From NCBI RefSeq assembly GCF_024346715.1, contig NZ_AP024852.1, forward strand, positions 62,001 to 126,000: DNA of 64,000 nucleotides, written 5' to 3'. The translations under genes and the position numbers were made by a program. This document shows positions 9,887-20,176 of this stretch, piece by piece. The notes below the pieces were generated by a model. That model ran no database searches, had not been told where the DNA came from, and saw only the letters and a program-made list of their open reading frames with translations. This DNA comes from Photobacterium swingsii. GTDB lineage: Bacteria; Pseudomonadota; Gammaproteobacteria; Enterobacterales; Vibrionaceae. The stretch's first letter is position 1; the number at the start of each line of letters is the position of its first letter.

Positions 9887-11197
9887 TTATTTTTGCGTTT
9901 GTGGGCGGCGACGATGACGCTGGCGAGATTGTCCCTGACCTTGTCCTTGACCCTGACGCGTGTTGTTACGACGGTTGCCACCTTGGCGAGGTGTGCGTTG
10001 TACTGGCAGTGCCGCTGGCAATTCTGTCATCAAAGCATCGCTGTCGTACTTAGAAACTGGGATTGAGTGCTCAATGTAGGTTTCAATAGCTGGTAGGTTA
10101 ATCGCGTAACCTTCGCAAGCAAAACTGATTGAATGACCACTTGCACCTGCACGGCCTGTACGGCCAATACGGTGAACATAATCTTCAGCATCGTCAGGTA
10201 GATCGTAGTTAAATACGTGTGTTACCTGAGGAATGTGTAGACCACGTGCTGCCACATCGGTAGCCACTAGAATATCAAGTTCACCTTGAGTAAATTGCTC
10301 AAGAATACGAACACGTTTTTTCTGTGGTACATCACCCGTTAGCAAGCCAACACGGTGTTCATCAGCCGCTAAGTGCGCCCAAATGTCTTCACAACGGTGT
10401 TTAGTATTAGCAAAGATGATCGCGCGATCTGGCCATTCTTCTTCAATCAAGGTTTGTAGCAAACGCATTTTTTCTTGATTTGAAGGGTAGAAAAGCTCTT
10501 CTTGAATACGGTGACCTGTTTTTTGTTCAGGCTCTACAACCACACTCTCTGGGCTGTTCATGTGTTCGAATGCAAGCTCTTTTACGCGGTAAGATAGCGT
10601 TGCAGAGAACAGCATGTTCAGACGGGCTTCTGGTGCCGGCATGCGACGGAACAAGAAACGAATGTCTTTAATGAAACCCAAATCGAACATACGATCGGCT
10701 TCGTCAAGTACAACCACTTGAATGCTACGTAGATCGATAACACGTTGCTTGTAGAAATCGATAATACGGCCACACGTACCCACCAGAATATCGACACCAT
10801 TCTCTAGTGTTTTCTGTTGTTTCTCGTACGCTTCGCCACCGTAAGCTAAGCCCGCGGTAAGACCGGTGCTTTCTAGTAACGGTTTAGCATCGTTATAAAT
10901 TTGGATTGCCAGCTCACGCGTTGGAGCCATGATGATTGCGCGAGGGTGGTTCTGTTTACGTTCTGCTGGTGCTGGGTTTAGCAGCAGGTGATTAAAAGTA
11001 GCAGTCAGGAAGGCAAGGGTTTTACCCGTACCTGTTTGAGCCTGTCCTGCGATATCTTGGCCGGAGAGCACTACCGGCAATGCCAAGGCTTGGATCGGGG
11101 TACAATTGTAGAAACCCTTGCTGTCCAAACCTGCGATAACCGTTGGTTCTAGACCAAGGTCGGCAAATTTTTGCTCTGTGATATGAGTCGTCTTCAT
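9887..11197 (-). CDS. rhlB: ATP-dependent RNA helicase RhlB (DEAD-box)
   Basis: RhlB unwinds RNA for the degradosome, working with RNase E and PNPase. The 436 residues show all the DEAD-box motifs in order: [38 protein letters not shown] and [10 protein letters not shown]. The C-terminus ends in a basic, Gln/Gly/Arg-rich tail ([18 protein letters not shown]), typical of RhlB. It is the first gene of the rhlB-gppA operon and is divergent from trxA across a 332-bp intergenic region. Confidence 0.97.
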   Translation of the reverse strand: MKTTHITEQKFADLGLEPTVIAGLDSKGFYNCTPIQALALPVVLSGQDIAGQAQTGTGKTLAFLTATFNHLLLNPAPAERKQNHPRAIIMAPTRELAIQIYNDAKPLLESTGLTAGLAYGGEAYEKQQKTLENGVDILVGTCGRIIDFYKQRVIDLRSIQVVVLDEADRMFDLGFIKDIRFLFRRMPAPEARLNMLFSATLSYRVKELAFEHMNSPESVVVEPEQKTGHRIQEELFYPSNQEKMRLLQTLIEEEWPDRAIIFANTKHRCEDIWAHLAADEHRVGLLTGDVPQKKRVRILEQFTQGELDILVATDVAARGLHIPQVTHVFNYDLPDDAEDYVHRIGRTGRAGASGHSISFACEGYAINLPAIETYIEHSIPVSKYDSDALMTELPAALPVQRTPRQGGNRRNNTRQGQGQGQGQSRQRHRRRPQTQK

Positions 11198-11529
11198 TGC
11201 TATAGAATATCAGCTTAGGGTTGCAATACGAAACGGATTCAATTCAAATAGGGCAACGATTTGCTCTTTATACTATGAGATAGGTCAGGTTTAACGTAAT
11301 TCGACTAGCCTGAATCGAACTTTGTAGCGTATAAATAATACTTATCAGACAAGCTATCTGATCATGTAAGCGGATTTAAATAACCCATATTAAGCCTAAA
11401 TACCCCTGACTAGACAGACTAGTTATTGCTGTTTACGCTTTGAATATATTGGCAATTTATCAGTTAAACATTGAACATTTACTTATCCAGATTGGTATAA
11501 GCTAATAAAATCAACCATTGGAGTGGAAG
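11198..11529. other. Divergent intergenic region rhlB/trxA
   Basis: This 332-bp AT-rich region holds no credible reading frame. It must contain the promoters for rhlB (leftward) and trxA (rightward). A TATAAG hexamer at about 11497 lies near a TTGAAC, but the spacing of 19 bp is long, so I do not call a promoter with confidence. Confidence 0.5.
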
Positions 11530-11856
11530 ATGAGCGACAAGATTGTGCAGCTAAGCGATGCAAGCTTTGAAAGTGATGTAATTAACGCTGCAGGACCTGT
11601 ACTAGTCGATTTTTGGGCTGAATGGTGTGGTCCATGTAAAATGATTGCCCCAATTCTTGACGAGATTGCTGACGAGTACGAAGGCAAGCTGACGATTGGT
11701 AAGCTAAACATTGACCAGAATGCAGCAACACCACCTAAATTTGGTATCCGCGGCATCCCTACATTACTGCTATTTAAAGATGGCAGCGTAGCAGCGACCA
11801 AAGTGGGCGCGCTATCAAAATCTCAACTTAAAGAGTTCCTAGACGCGAACGTTTAA
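11530..11856 (+). CDS. trxA: Thioredoxin 1
   Basis: TrxA is the cytoplasmic dithiol-disulfide oxidoreductase that reduces ribonucleotide reductase and other proteins. The 108-residue protein has the active site WCGPC with Cys33 and Cys36 and the cis-proline in GIPTLLLF. The start MSDKIVQL aligns with E. coli; a GTG or other start upstream at 11518 would add four unsupported residues. It lies upstream of rho as in E. coli. Confidence 0.98.
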   Translation: MSDKIVQLSDASFESDVINAAGPVLVDFWAEWCGPCKMIAPILDEIADEYEGKLTIGKLNIDQNAATPPKFGIRGIPTLLLFKDGSVAATKVGALSKSQLKEFLDANV

Positions 11857-11870
11857 GCTGTAAATACGAG

Positions 11871-11903
11871 CTGTGCGCAATTTCTTTGTTGTGCGCAGTT
11901 TGT
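11871..11903 (+). terminator. Hairpin after trxA
   Basis: Bases 11871-11880 (CTGTGCGCAA) pair with 11889-11898 (TTGTGCGCAG) through ten pairs, two of them wobbles, followed by a short T-rich tract (TTTGTC). It probably attenuates or ends trxA transcription before the rho leader. Confidence 0.6.
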
Positions 11904-11976
11904 CTTCCGACTATGCTAGACGGATGGAAGGTTTAGTGCTAACTTATTGCACGTAAATATCAAACTTGTTCATTTC

Positions 11977-11997
11977 ATGACCAGCCCCATTGGTCAT
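11977..11997 (+). promoter_or_regulatory. Hairpin in the rho leader
   Basis: ATGACCA and TGGTCAT form a perfect 7-bp stem with loop GCCCCAT, about 54 bp before the rho start. The rho leader is the site of Rho autoregulation in E. coli. Whether this hairpin takes part is unknown. The same bases contain a 7-codon open frame ending at 12000. Confidence 0.35.
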
Positions 11998-12050
11998 TAA
12001 CTCTCTCAACTATATAGAACCCCATTTTGACAAACAAGAAACCCACCACT

Positions 12051-13316
12051 ATGAATCTTACAGAACTGAAGAACCAACCTATTTCAAAGCTGGTTGCGCT
12101 TGGCGAAAGCCTAGGATTGGAAAATCTAGCGCGTTTAAGAAAGCAGGACATTATTTTTGCCATTCTTAAACAACATGCGAAGGGTGGTGAGGACATATTT
12201 GGCGATGGTGTTCTAGAAATTCTTCAAGACGGCTTCGGCTTTCTTCGTTCTTCAGATAGTTCTTACCTTGCTGGCCCTGATGACATCTACGTCTCTCCTA
12301 GCCAAATTCGCCGTTTCAACCTTCGCACTGGTGACACCATTGCCGGAAAGATTCGCCCACCAAAAGACGGTGAGCGTTACTTTGCCCTGCTAAAAGTTAA
12401 CGAAGTTAACCACGATAAGCCGGATAACGCGCGTAATAAGATCTTATTTGAAAACTTAACCCCGCTTCACGCTAACGAACGTATGCGTATGGAACGTGGT
12501 AACGGTTCGACTGAAGATATCACAGCACGTGTTCTTGATTTAGCATCGCCAATTGGTAAAGGTCAGCGTGGTCTGATTGTTGCTCCGCCAAAAGCGGGTA
12601 AAACCATGTTGCTACAGAACATTGCCCAAAGCATTGCATACAACCACCCTGAGTGTGAGTTGATGGTATTGCTGATCGATGAACGCCCAGAAGAAGTAAC
12701 TGAGATGCAACGCCTAGTTAAAGGTGAAGTTATTGCATCAACGTTCGATGAGCCTGCATCTCGTCACGTTCAGGTTGCTGAAATGGTTATCGAGAAAGCA
12801 AAACGCCTTGTTGAGCACAAAAAAGACGTGGTGATCCTACTGGATTCCATTACGCGTCTAGCACGTGCATACAACACCGTTGTGCCTTCATCAGGTAAAG
12901 TCCTAACAGGTGGTGTGGATGCAAACGCACTTCACCGTCCTAAGCGCTTCTTCGGTGCAGCTCGTAACGTAGAAGAAGGCGGTAGCTTAACTATCATCGC
13001 AACAGCACTGGTTGATACTGGTTCTAAAATGGATGAAGTTATTTACGAAGAATTTAAAGGTACAGGTAACATGGAACTGCACCTATCTCGTAAAATTGCT
13101 GAAAAACGTGTTTTCCCAGCTATCGACATTAACCGCTCTGGTACGCGTCGTGAAGAGCTACTGGCGAAATCAGACGAGCTACAGAAGATGTGGATCCTGC
13201 GTAAAATTGTCCACGCAATGGGCGAAATCGACACCATGGAATTCATGATCGACAAGCTATCGATGACTAAAACCAACGATGAGTTCTTTGATGCCATGCG
13301 CCGTCAAAACTCTTAA
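12051..13316 (+). CDS. rho: Transcription termination factor Rho
   Basis: Rho is the hexameric RNA-dependent ATPase that terminates transcription. The chosen start [10 protein letters not shown] matches E. coli and gives 421 residues; the in-frame start at 12027 adds eight residues not found in the family. The N-terminal Rho-N domain (MGLEN-like, [10 protein letters not shown]), the cold-shock-like RNA-binding domain ([21 protein letters not shown]), the P-loop [10 protein letters not shown] near residue 180 and the Q/R-loop region are all present. It is followed by a strong terminator. Confidence 0.99.
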   Translation: MNLTELKNQPISKLVALGESLGLENLARLRKQDIIFAILKQHAKGGEDIFGDGVLEILQDGFGFLRSSDSSYLAGPDDIYVSPSQIRRFNLRTGDTIAGKIRPPKDGERYFALLKVNEVNHDKPDNARNKILFENLTPLHANERMRMERGNGSTEDITARVLDLASPIGKGQRGLIVAPPKAGKTMLLQNIAQSIAYNHPECELMVLLIDERPEEVTEMQRLVKGEVIASTFDEPASRHVQVAEMVIEKAKRLVEHKKDVVILLDSITRLARAYNTVVPSSGKVLTGGVDANALHRPKRFFGAARNVEEGGSLTIIATALVDTGSKMDEVIYEEFKGTGNMELHLSRKIAEKRVFPAIDINRSGTRREELLAKSDELQKMWILRKIVHAMGEIDTMEFMIDKLSMTKTNDEFFDAMRRQNS

Positions 13317-13364
13317 TCGATAGGGTTCTAAGCTAGAAGGTTAGCTTGGTCACAAATTAAAGAA

Positions 13365-13388
13365 ACGTCGCCTAGTGCGGCGTTTTTT
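13365..13388 (+). terminator. Rho-independent terminator after rho
   Basis: ACGTCGC and GCGGCGT pair (one wobble) around loop CTAGT and are followed by six T residues. Confidence 0.9.
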
Positions 13389-13670
13389 ATTATCTGCCTT
13401 TCAGGCATACTGGATTTAATGCAGTGTTCAATTGTGTATGAAAGACGAAATGATTACGTATAAGAGTGTGATTGCTTATCGTGATGTCATGCTATGAATA
13501 ACAATACTGCACAGTGCTGCGAAGAATAATCATTCGGCTTGGTATTACTGCTTGAATGCTGTATAGGTAGAGAGTAGGCAAGTTAGGATGGCATGCCTAC
13601 ACGACAACATTGAATTGGCCAATAGAGCATTGATTGCTCTTGATCTTCCTCTCGACGAATAGGAGATAAC
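13389..13670. other. Intergenic region with no recognised gene
   Basis: I see no reading frame with a ribosome binding site here. A small inverted repeat GAGCA/TGCTC occurs near 13625. The promoter of the following periplasmic protein should be in this stretch. Confidence 0.4.
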
Positions 13671-14660
13671 ATGCGACAAGGATTGTGCATGATACCCTTG
13701 CTACTGACGATGTGGACAGCACCCGCTTTGGCACAAGATGTGTCAGAACAACAGGTACTCGACACCTTAGCATCAGCGCAAGTGCAAACGCGGGTGAATG
13801 CCCTTACCACACTCTACAAGCGAAATGATTTTCGTGCTTTAGAATTTAATCTCTCGCAATTACCGCCACTCTCACAAGAAGCTGTTCGCGAAAAACTGGT
13901 GTTATTTGCGGTCGAATTTGGTCAGGTCGATCAAGCCAAAGCCACATGGCTGGCTGAGCAGGCAGGGCGAAAACCAACCTTTACCATTGTTGAACAAGGT
14001 GACGGCTATCTAGTGATGAAAGCCGCGTTTCATTATGGTGCGCCAGCGCGGACCTTGATTAAGCATTGGGAACACCAGTTACAAGCTGATGATATGGTAC
14101 GTAAAGCTGAATCGGGCACTTTGCAGTTGTCCAAGTGGCTAACCAACGATCCCCATGTTCAAAAACACCGTCGTGACTTATTTTTAGAACGTGTTGAAAC
14201 ACTTTCACCGGCTGCGATTGCGGCCTTAGTTGACCAGTTTCAATCGGATAGTCAGCTGATGTGGTTACCCGACAATGCCATCATTGCCAGTTTGGCGGCA
14301 CATTCAGGCGATAATGATATGTACCAACTTCTGTGGCGTCGTCGCACCGATACCTACAGCTACCAAGAGTTAACCCGATTAACTGAGTTGGCGCCTCAGC
14401 CGCTCGCTTTAGAGCAGCTGATGGCTGCGACCAGTAACCCATCACTGAAGCAGCAAGCATATCGTTCATTGATTACCCTAAAGCCAATGCCTGCATCGAC
14501 CCGCCAGTTTTTGATTACCAAGATGGGGGAAACAGATGACGGCCAGGTGGTGGCTCAGCAGCTGGCGCAGCAAGGGTATACCCATTGGTTGCGTCAATTA
14601 GCAACGTCACACACGAGTAATGTATTGAAAAAGAATCTACAAATCGTACTCGAACAGTAA
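13671..14660 (+). CDS. Conserved hypothetical periplasmic protein
   Basis: The 329-residue protein begins with a signal peptide (MRQGLCMIPLLLTMWTAPALAQ, cleavage likely after ALA), so it is probably periplasmic. The mature part is rich in Ala, Leu and Gln and is mostly helical, with spacing that suggests HEAT-like helical repeats (for example RVNALTTLYKRNDFRALEF and the repeated Leu/Ala helices near residues 180-290). There are no cysteines in the mature part and no catalytic motif that I recognise. A Shine-Dalgarno (AGGAG) lies six bases before the ATG. It stands between rho and ubiD. I cannot name a function. Confidence 0.8.
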   Translation: MRQGLCMIPLLLTMWTAPALAQDVSEQQVLDTLASAQVQTRVNALTTLYKRNDFRALEFNLSQLPPLSQEAVREKLVLFAVEFGQVDQAKATWLAEQAGRKPTFTIVEQGDGYLVMKAAFHYGAPARTLIKHWEHQLQADDMVRKAESGTLQLSKWLTNDPHVQKHRRDLFLERVETLSPAAIAALVDQFQSDSQLMWLPDNAIIASLAAHSGDNDMYQLLWRRRTDTYSYQELTRLTELAPQPLALEQLMAATSNPSLKQQAYRSLITLKPMPASTRQFLITKMGETDDGQVVAQQLAQQGYTHWLRQLATSHTSNVLKKNLQIVLEQ

Positions 14661-14768
14661 CTGATAATCAGTAACGGGTGAGATTAGGTTAACAACTCGT
14701 TATAATATCGCCCATTAATTGATGGGCACTCGCATAGTGAGGGTGCCGCTTGGTAACGGGTAGCACCT

Positions 14769-16652
14769 ATGAAATTCAAGGATCTGCGCGACTTTATTGA
14801 TCGCCTTGAGCAGCAAGGGCAACTAAAGCGTATTTCGCAGCCTATCGATCCCAATCAAGAAATGACCGAAATCAGTGATCGCACGCTTCGCGCGGGCGGT
14901 CCTGCTTTGCTATTTGAAAACCCTGTTGGCTATGATATGCCAGTTCTGACCAACCTGTTTGGGACACCAGGTCGTGTTGCAATGGGGATGGGACGACAGG
15001 ATGTTAAAGAACTGCGCGAAGTGGGTAAACTGCTGGCGTACCTAAAAGAGCCTGAGCCACCGCGAGGCTTTCGTGATGCGATGGATAAGTTGCCTGTGTT
15101 CAAGCAAGTGCTGAACATGCCTGTAAAGCGCTTACGCAAAGCACCGTGCCAAGAAATCGTTTGGCAAGGTGACGAGGTTGATCTTGATAAAGTCCCTATC
15201 ATGAGCTGTTGGCCGGGTGATGTGGCACCACTATTAACCTGGGGCTTAACCATCACCAAAGGGCCCAATAAAAAGCGCCAAAACCTTGGTATTTACCGTC
15301 AGCAAAAGCTGGGTAAAAACAAGGTGATCATGCGCTGGTTAGCCCACCGGGGTGGGGCATTAGATTTACGCGACTGGATGGAAACTCATCCAGGCAAACC
15401 TTTTCCAGTGACCGTTGCCTTTGGTGCTGATCCTGCGACCATTTTGGGTGCCGTGACGCCTGTGCCAGATACCTTGTCTGAGTATGCGTTTGCAGGGTTA
15501 TTGCGTGGCAGTAAAACCGAGGTAGTGAAGAGCCTTAGTAATGATTTGGATGTGCCCGCAAGCGCTGAAGTGGTGTTAGAAGGGTATATCGATCCGACTG
15601 AGTTTGCCGATGAAGGTCCTTACGGTGATCACACGGGTTATTACAACGAAGTTGAAAGCCATCATGTGTTTACCGTTACCCACGTATCCATGCGTAATAA
15701 CCCGATTTATCACAGTACTTATACGGGGCGCCCGCCCGATGAGCCTGCGGTATTAGGCGTGGCATTGAACGAAGTGTTTGTGCCTATTTTGCAAAAGCAG
15801 TTCCCTGAGATCACGGACTTTTATTTACCACCTGAAGGTTGTTCCTACCGCATGGCGGTAGTGACTATGAAGAAGCAGTACCCTGGTCATGCCAAGCGCG
15901 TCATGATGGGCGTCTGGTCTTTTTTACGTCAGTTCATGTACACCAAATTTGTCGTGGTTTGCGATGACGATGTTAACGCGCGTGATTGGAATAGCGTGAT
16001 CCACGCGATGACCACGCGAATGGATCCTGTGCGCGATACTGTGATGATTGACAATACGCCGATTGATTCCCTTGATTTTGCCTCGCCTGTGGTTGGGTTA
16101 GGGTCAAAAATGGGTTTGGATGTGACGATCAAATGGGATGCCGAAACGGTCAATTCACCAAGTGAAGCATTCACCGTGAACCATGATTTTGATGTTGATG
16201 CAGGGCTGAAAGTGCTGCGCGAGCAACACCCTGAAATTCTGGATTGCTATTTACCGCCTGAAGCTGATTCACACCGCATGGCGATAGTGAGCATCAAGAA
16301 AGAGGGAGCAGGTCAAGCGATCGCAGTGATGGAAGCGGTGTGGGCATTTTTGGCACAGTTTACCAATGCCAAGTTTGTGATTGTCTGTGATGATGACGTG
16401 AATGTACGTGATTGGAATGATGTGATCTGGGCGGTAACAACACGCATGGATCCTATCCGTGATGCCATTATGATTAATGGCTCTGACGCAGAGCAACTCT
16501 CGTATGGCCACGGTGCGAAAATGGGTTGGGATGCGACCAACAAGTGGCAAGGTGAAACCGATCGCGAATGGGGAACCCCAATTAGTAAAGATCCCGCTGT
16601 TGTGGCGAAAGTGGATGCCATTTGGGATGAATTAGCGATTTTTAAATCATAG
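14769..16652 (+). CDS. ubiD: 4-hydroxy-3-polyprenylbenzoate decarboxylase UbiD, with duplicated C-terminal block
   Basis: UbiD removes the carboxyl group of polyprenyl-hydroxybenzoate in ubiquinone synthesis, using prenylated FMN supplied by UbiX. The protein is 627 residues, well above the roughly 490-500 residues of E. coli UbiD. The extra length is an internal duplication: residues about 345-427 ([13 protein letters not shown] onward) recur at about 487-569 ([13 protein letters not shown] onward) with roughly 60% identity, offset 142 residues. The canonical C-terminus ([13 protein letters not shown] ... [10 protein letters not shown]) follows the second copy. The start [10 protein letters not shown] is the usual one. 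The gene precedes the ferredoxin and fre. Confidence 0.95.
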   Translation: MKFKDLRDFIDRLEQQGQLKRISQPIDPNQEMTEISDRTLRAGGPALLFENPVGYDMPVLTNLFGTPGRVAMGMGRQDVKELREVGKLLAYLKEPEPPRGFRDAMDKLPVFKQVLNMPVKRLRKAPCQEIVWQGDEVDLDKVPIMSCWPGDVAPLLTWGLTITKGPNKKRQNLGIYRQQKLGKNKVIMRWLAHRGGALDLRDWMETHPGKPFPVTVAFGADPATILGAVTPVPDTLSEYAFAGLLRGSKTEVVKSLSNDLDVPASAEVVLEGYIDPTEFADEGPYGDHTGYYNEVESHHVFTVTHVSMRNNPIYHSTYTGRPPDEPAVLGVALNEVFVPILQKQFPEITDFYLPPEGCSYRMAVVTMKKQYPGHAKRVMMGVWSFLRQFMYTKFVVVCDDDVNARDWNSVIHAMTTRMDPVRDTVMIDNTPIDSLDFASPVVGLGSKMGLDVTIKWDAETVNSPSEAFTVNHDFDVDAGLKVLREQHPEILDCYLPPEADSHRMAIVSIKKEGAGQAIAVMEAVWAFLAQFTNAKFVIVCDDDVNVRDWNDVIWAVTTRMDPIRDAIMINGSDAEQLSYGHGAKMGWDATNKWQGETDREWGTPISKDPAVVAKVDAIWDELAIFKS

Positions 16653-16766
16653 CTATCAAACAGACTAAACAGGTTATCATAGCTGATGACCTGTTTTTTA
16701 ATGACTCTTGATAAGGTGCTTTGTAATTAATCGCACTTTGTCTGGAACACGATTACTAAGAATATT

Positions 16767-17033
16767 ATGACGTACCAAGTTCGCCTGCTGCCTGCCGATG
16801 TGACTTTTACTGCTACCGAGCATGAAAGCGTACTGCAGGCTGCGCTCAACGCGGGCATTGCCTTTCCTAACCGTTGCCAAGTCGGTGCGTGTGCCATGTG
16901 CATGTGTCGAAAGCTATCGGGTGAGATAAGTTACCAACTTGAGCCTATGCTTACTGAGAAAGAGCAAGCGCAGGGTTGGATGTTTACTTGCCAAGCAACG
17001 GCGAAAAGCGACTTGGTGCTCAGCATGGATTAG
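16767..17033 (+). CDS. Small [2Fe-2S] plant-type ferredoxin
   Basis: The 88-residue protein has the plant-type ferredoxin cluster motif: Cys in NRCQVGACAMCMCRK (C-x4-C-x2-C) and a fourth Cys in MFTCQA near residue 75. It begins MTYQVRLLPADVTFTATEHESVLQAAL, with the beta-grasp start typical of such domains. It lies 42 bp before fre, so the pair resembles a split version of ferredoxin-reductase fusions in which a [2Fe-2S] domain feeds an FAD/NAD(P)H module. Its electron acceptor is unknown; a link to the neighbouring ubiD is only positional. Confidence 0.88.
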   Translation: MTYQVRLLPADVTFTATEHESVLQAALNAGIAFPNRCQVGACAMCMCRKLSGEISYQLEPMLTEKEQAQGWMFTCQATAKSDLVLSMD

Positions 17034-17075
17034 CGTCTTGTACGTGCCATGCTCCTGAACGACCAGAGGACAATC

Positions 17076-17786
17076 ATGTCGATTAAATGTGAAGTAAAGT
17101 CAGTTGAATCATTAGCATGTAATACCTTTCGTATTCTATTGCAGCCAGAACAAACGATCGATTTTAAGGCCGGTCAATACCTGCTTGCCGTGATGGGTGA
17201 GAAAGATAAGCGCCCATTTTCTATTGCGAGCAGCCCGTGTCGTGAAGGTGAGCTTGAGCTCCACATTGGTGCGGCGGAGCATAACCCGTACGCGATTGAA
17301 GTGGTCGAAACTATGAAGGCGGCACTGGCTGCAGGTACGCCTGTTGAAATCGAAGCACCACACGGTGATGCGTGGGTCCGTACCGATAGCGAAAAACCAC
17401 TGCTGATGATCGCGGGGGGCACTGGTTTTTCTTACGTGCGTAGTATTTTAGATAACTGCTTAAGCCGTGGTGTCAGTCAGCCTATCTTTGTTTACTGGGG
17501 CGGCCGTGATGCATGCCAGTTATACGCAAATGATGAGCTACAAGCGTTGGCGGACAAGCATGCGAACCTGACTTATGTACCTGTGGTTGAGCAAGCAGAA
17601 GCGGCTTGGCAGGGTAAAGTCGGTAATGTATTGGAGGCGGTGAGCAACGATTTTGTTAGCCTGTCAGCCTACGATATCTATATTTGTGGTCGTTTTGAAA
17701 TGGCGGGTGCAGCGCGTGAACAGTTTACCGCGGAAAAAGGGGCAGAGCGTGACCGTATGTTCGCTGATGCCTTCTCGTTTATTTAA
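17076..17786 (+). CDS. fre: NAD(P)H-flavin reductase
   Basis: Fre reduces free flavins with NAD(P)H and supplies reduced flavin to other enzymes. The 236-residue protein has the FAD/flavin-binding RPFSIASSP motif, the NAD(P)H-binding [13 protein letters not shown] motif, and the C-terminal [16 protein letters not shown] segment. The start [11 protein letters not shown] matches E. coli; AGAGGA lies five bases upstream. In bioluminescent Photobacterium and Vibrio species Fre or LuxG supplies FMNH2 to luciferase, but no lux genes are in this window. Confidence 0.95.
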   Translation: MSIKCEVKSVESLACNTFRILLQPEQTIDFKAGQYLLAVMGEKDKRPFSIASSPCREGELELHIGAAEHNPYAIEVVETMKAALAAGTPVEIEAPHGDAWVRTDSEKPLLMIAGGTGFSYVRSILDNCLSRGVSQPIFVYWGGRDACQLYANDELQALADKHANLTYVPVVEQAEAAWQGKVGNVLEAVSNDFVSLSAYDIYICGRFEMAGAAREQFTAEKGAERDRMFADAFSFI

Positions 17787-17830
17787 TCGATAAATCCATC
17801 GATAAAGATAGAGCGATAAAACGATAAATA

Positions 17831-17857
17831 AACGGCGAGCCACTGGCTCGCCGTTTT
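17831..17857. terminator. Strong terminator after fre
   Basis: AACGGCGAGC pairs perfectly with GCTCGCCGTT around CACTG and is followed by five T residues. It lies between fre and the converging EamA gene. Confidence 0.92.
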
Positions 17858-17893
17858 TGTTGTGGTGATATGCTAAATATTGCGAGATGACGG

Positions 17894-18775
17894 CTACACG
17901 CTGGCTTGGCGTGATGCTGCGACCTTACGTTTGACCCAGGTTTCATTGAACCACAGTGAAAAGACGATGATAACGCCGCCAATGATCAAGCGTGGGTAGT
18001 CCACATCACGGTTCCAAATCACGATATTCACAATCAAGCCCGCAGGTACCAAGGCATTGTTCATAATGGCAAGCGCCCCCGCATTAACCAGCGTCGCGCC
18101 TTTATTCCAAATGTAATAGCCCAAGCCCGATGCAATCGTACCCAGGTAAATCAGTACGCCCCATTGGGTTGAGGTGGTTGGCAGTTTATCGGTATTACCA
18201 AACATCAAAAACATTGGGATAGCGACACACATCGCGCCTAAGTAGAACAGGCCAAACACCGTGTGCTGCGGGATATCTTGGCTTTCTTGCTCCATAGTGT
18301 GCTTGTAACCCACTTGGCCAATGGCGAAGCTCAGGTTGGCACCTTGGACGATTAAAAAGCCCGTAATGAAGTTTTCATTTATGCCTTCAAATTTGATGAC
18401 GGCAGCACCGAGCACAGCGACGGCGGCGGTGACCAGATACCACGCTGAGAATTGGCGGCGCAGCATATCGTAAATGAGGGTGACATAGATAGGGGTAAAA
18501 ATAGTGAATAGCAGTACTTCAGGTACCGAGAGATACAAGAAAGACTGGTAATAAAAGCAGTACATGATGCCAAGCTGAAAGGCACCCACAACCATCAATT
18601 TTGCGGCTAACTTAGGGTGTAAATGCTGTTTACGCAAGAAAGGTAAAAACACCAGCGCAGCGAGTGACACGCGAGTGAGCACCGAGAACCAAGCATCAAC
18701 TTGGCCCGCAAGATACACCCCAATCAGGCTAAATGAAAACGCCCATAACAGGGTGATTGTAGAAAGGTATCCCAT
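17894..18775 (-). CDS. DMT-superfamily (EamA) transporter
   Basis: The 293-residue protein is strongly hydrophobic with about ten predicted membrane helices in two EamA repeats, as in the drug/metabolite transporter family. The start MGYLSTITLLWAFSFSLIGVY is typical. The substrate cannot be read from sequence; relatives export amino acids or other small metabolites. The basic tail (NETWVKRKVAASRQASV) is cytoplasmic by the positive-inside rule. Confidence 0.9.
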   Translation of the reverse strand: MGYLSTITLLWAFSFSLIGVYLAGQVDAWFSVLTRVSLAALVFLPFLRKQHLHPKLAAKLMVVGAFQLGIMYCFYYQSFLYLSVPEVLLFTIFTPIYVTLIYDMLRRQFSAWYLVTAAVAVLGAAVIKFEGINENFITGFLIVQGANLSFAIGQVGYKHTMEQESQDIPQHTVFGLFYLGAMCVAIPMFLMFGNTDKLPTTSTQWGVLIYLGTIASGLGYYIWNKGATLVNAGALAIMNNALVPAGLIVNIVIWNRDVDYPRLIIGGVIIVFSLWFNETWVKRKVAASRQASV

Positions 18776-18910
18776 AACAGTTTGATCAATCCATAAGTGT
18801 CATGGCGATAGTGTACCTTAAAGCGCTCGCGGCAAGCAGAGAAATGCTAGTGCAAGGCGAGAGGTCGGAGCGGTAACTCTCGCTTACCGCTCATCCCGTT
18901 CATGGTGTGG

Positions 18911-19333
18911 TTATTTCAATGGCACCATCAACATATCAACGGGAGTTCGATTGATCAGTTGTTTTGCTGAAGACAGGATTTTACTCCAGAAGTCCTGGTG
19001 ATGACCGCAGACGATGAGCTCAATATCAAGATCATCAATCGCTTGGCAGATTTCATCGGCAAGGTCACCGCTGCCCACTAAGGTATGAGAAACAGGGTAG
19101 CCAGCTTTGTTGGCTAAGGCTTTCAGGTGATGCTGCGCTTCATCGGCCATGCGATGTTGGGCATCAGAAAGGTTAATATCAATCAGGCCGGTATAGAGTT
19201 CGGCGTAATTCACATCAATATGGATCAGCGATAATTTAGCATCGACGGCCTTGGCCAGAGCGGCAGCTTTATTAACTAAAACGAAGCTGTCTTCAGATAA
19301 ATCAATAGCAACGAGAATGTGTTTGTAAGCCAT
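18911..19333 (-). CDS. uspA: Universal stress protein A
   Basis: UspA is a small cytoplasmic protein induced in growth arrest and stress. The 140-residue protein starts [16 protein letters not shown] and contains [16 protein letters not shown] and [20 protein letters not shown], which match E. coli UspA closely. AAGGAG precedes the start. It is divergent from ftnA, and uspB lies just beyond ftnA. In E. coli uspA and uspB are directly divergent, so ftnA has come in between here. Confidence 0.97.
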   Translation of the reverse strand: MAYKHILVAIDLSEDSFVLVNKAAALAKAVDAKLSLIHIDVNYAELYTGLIDINLSDAQHRMADEAQHHLKALANKAGYPVSHTLVGSGDLADEICQAIDDLDIELIVCGHHQDFWSKILSSAKQLINRTPVDMLMVPLK

Positions 19334-19578
19334 AACTGTGCACTCCTTATCACGGTTTCATTTCATGCTACCACTGAGTATGACGCAAAAATATCGTGTA
19401 GGTCTCACCCTTGGCGGTAACTAAAAAAATCACGACAGAGTGGTCTTTTTATCTTTTCTTTTCGTATCTTACCCTTAACTGAGATATGCCATGACAGATA
19501 CTTACTTTGCTGTGTTGCAAACTTGATTGTGCGCTGTGACAATGTCTCTATTACAATTGTATAAGAAGGAGTAGTGCG

Positions 19579-20106
19579 ATGTTAGCGCAAGCGATGGTTG
19601 AAAAACTGAATGAGCAAATTAACTTGGAGTTTTTCTCTTCAAACCTATACCTACAGATGAGTGCATGGTGTGAAGACAAAGGCTTTGAAGGTGCTGCTGA
19701 GTTTCTTCGTGCCCATGCTGTTGAAGAAATGGAACATATGCAGCGTTTATTCACGTATGTGAGTGAAACGGGTGCTATGCCAATTCTGGGTGCAATTGAA
19801 GCACCAAAACACGAATTTGCATCGCTGGGCGATGTGTTCCGTGAGACGTATGAGCATGAGCAGTTGATCACTAAACAAATCAACATGCTGGCGCACGTAG
19901 CGTTCACTACTCAAGATTACTCAACATTTAACTTCTTACAGTGGTATGTCGCAGAACAGCACGAAGAAGAGAAATTGTTTAAAGGTGTTCTAGACAAGAT
20001 TGAGCTGGTTGGTGAAGACGGTAAAGCCCTGTTCTTTATCGATAAAGACTTAGCTGCGATGGCTAAAGCTGGATCGTCGTCTGTGATGGATACGCAAGCA
20101 GGTTAA
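19579..20106 (+). CDS. ftnA: Bacterial non-heme ferritin
   Basis: FtnA is the 24-subunit iron-storage protein, which oxidises Fe(II) at a ferroxidase centre and stores it as a mineral core. The 175-residue sequence has the expected diiron ligands in [16 protein letters not shown] (Glu17-type), [12 protein letters not shown] (Glu50 and His53-type) and [10 protein letters not shown]. The start [15 protein letters not shown] is right after AAGGAG. It lies between the divergent uspA and the co-directional uspB. Confidence 0.96.
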   Translation: MLAQAMVEKLNEQINLEFFSSNLYLQMSAWCEDKGFEGAAEFLRAHAVEEMEHMQRLFTYVSETGAMPILGAIEAPKHEFASLGDVFRETYEHEQLITKQINMLAHVAFTTQDYSTFNFLQWYVAEQHEEEKLFKGVLDKIELVGEDGKALFFIDKDLAAMAKAGSSSVMDTQAG

Positions 20107-20116
20107 ATCATCGTAT

Positions 20117-20139
20117 AGGGTGTAGAGATGCACCCTTTA
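20117..20139 (+). terminator. Weak terminator after ftnA
   Basis: AGGGTG (20117-20122) pairs with CACCCT (20131-20136) around an 8-nt loop and is followed by only three T residues. Confidence 0.55.
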
Positions 20140-20176
20140 TCCCCTGCTTGTGTCCAAGGTAGTTTGGGGGTTATTT

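Noticed and set aside
12027..12050. Upstream start for rho
   Set aside because: The eight extra residues (MTNKKPTT) are not part of the conserved family start, and MNLTEL aligns with E. coli Rho.
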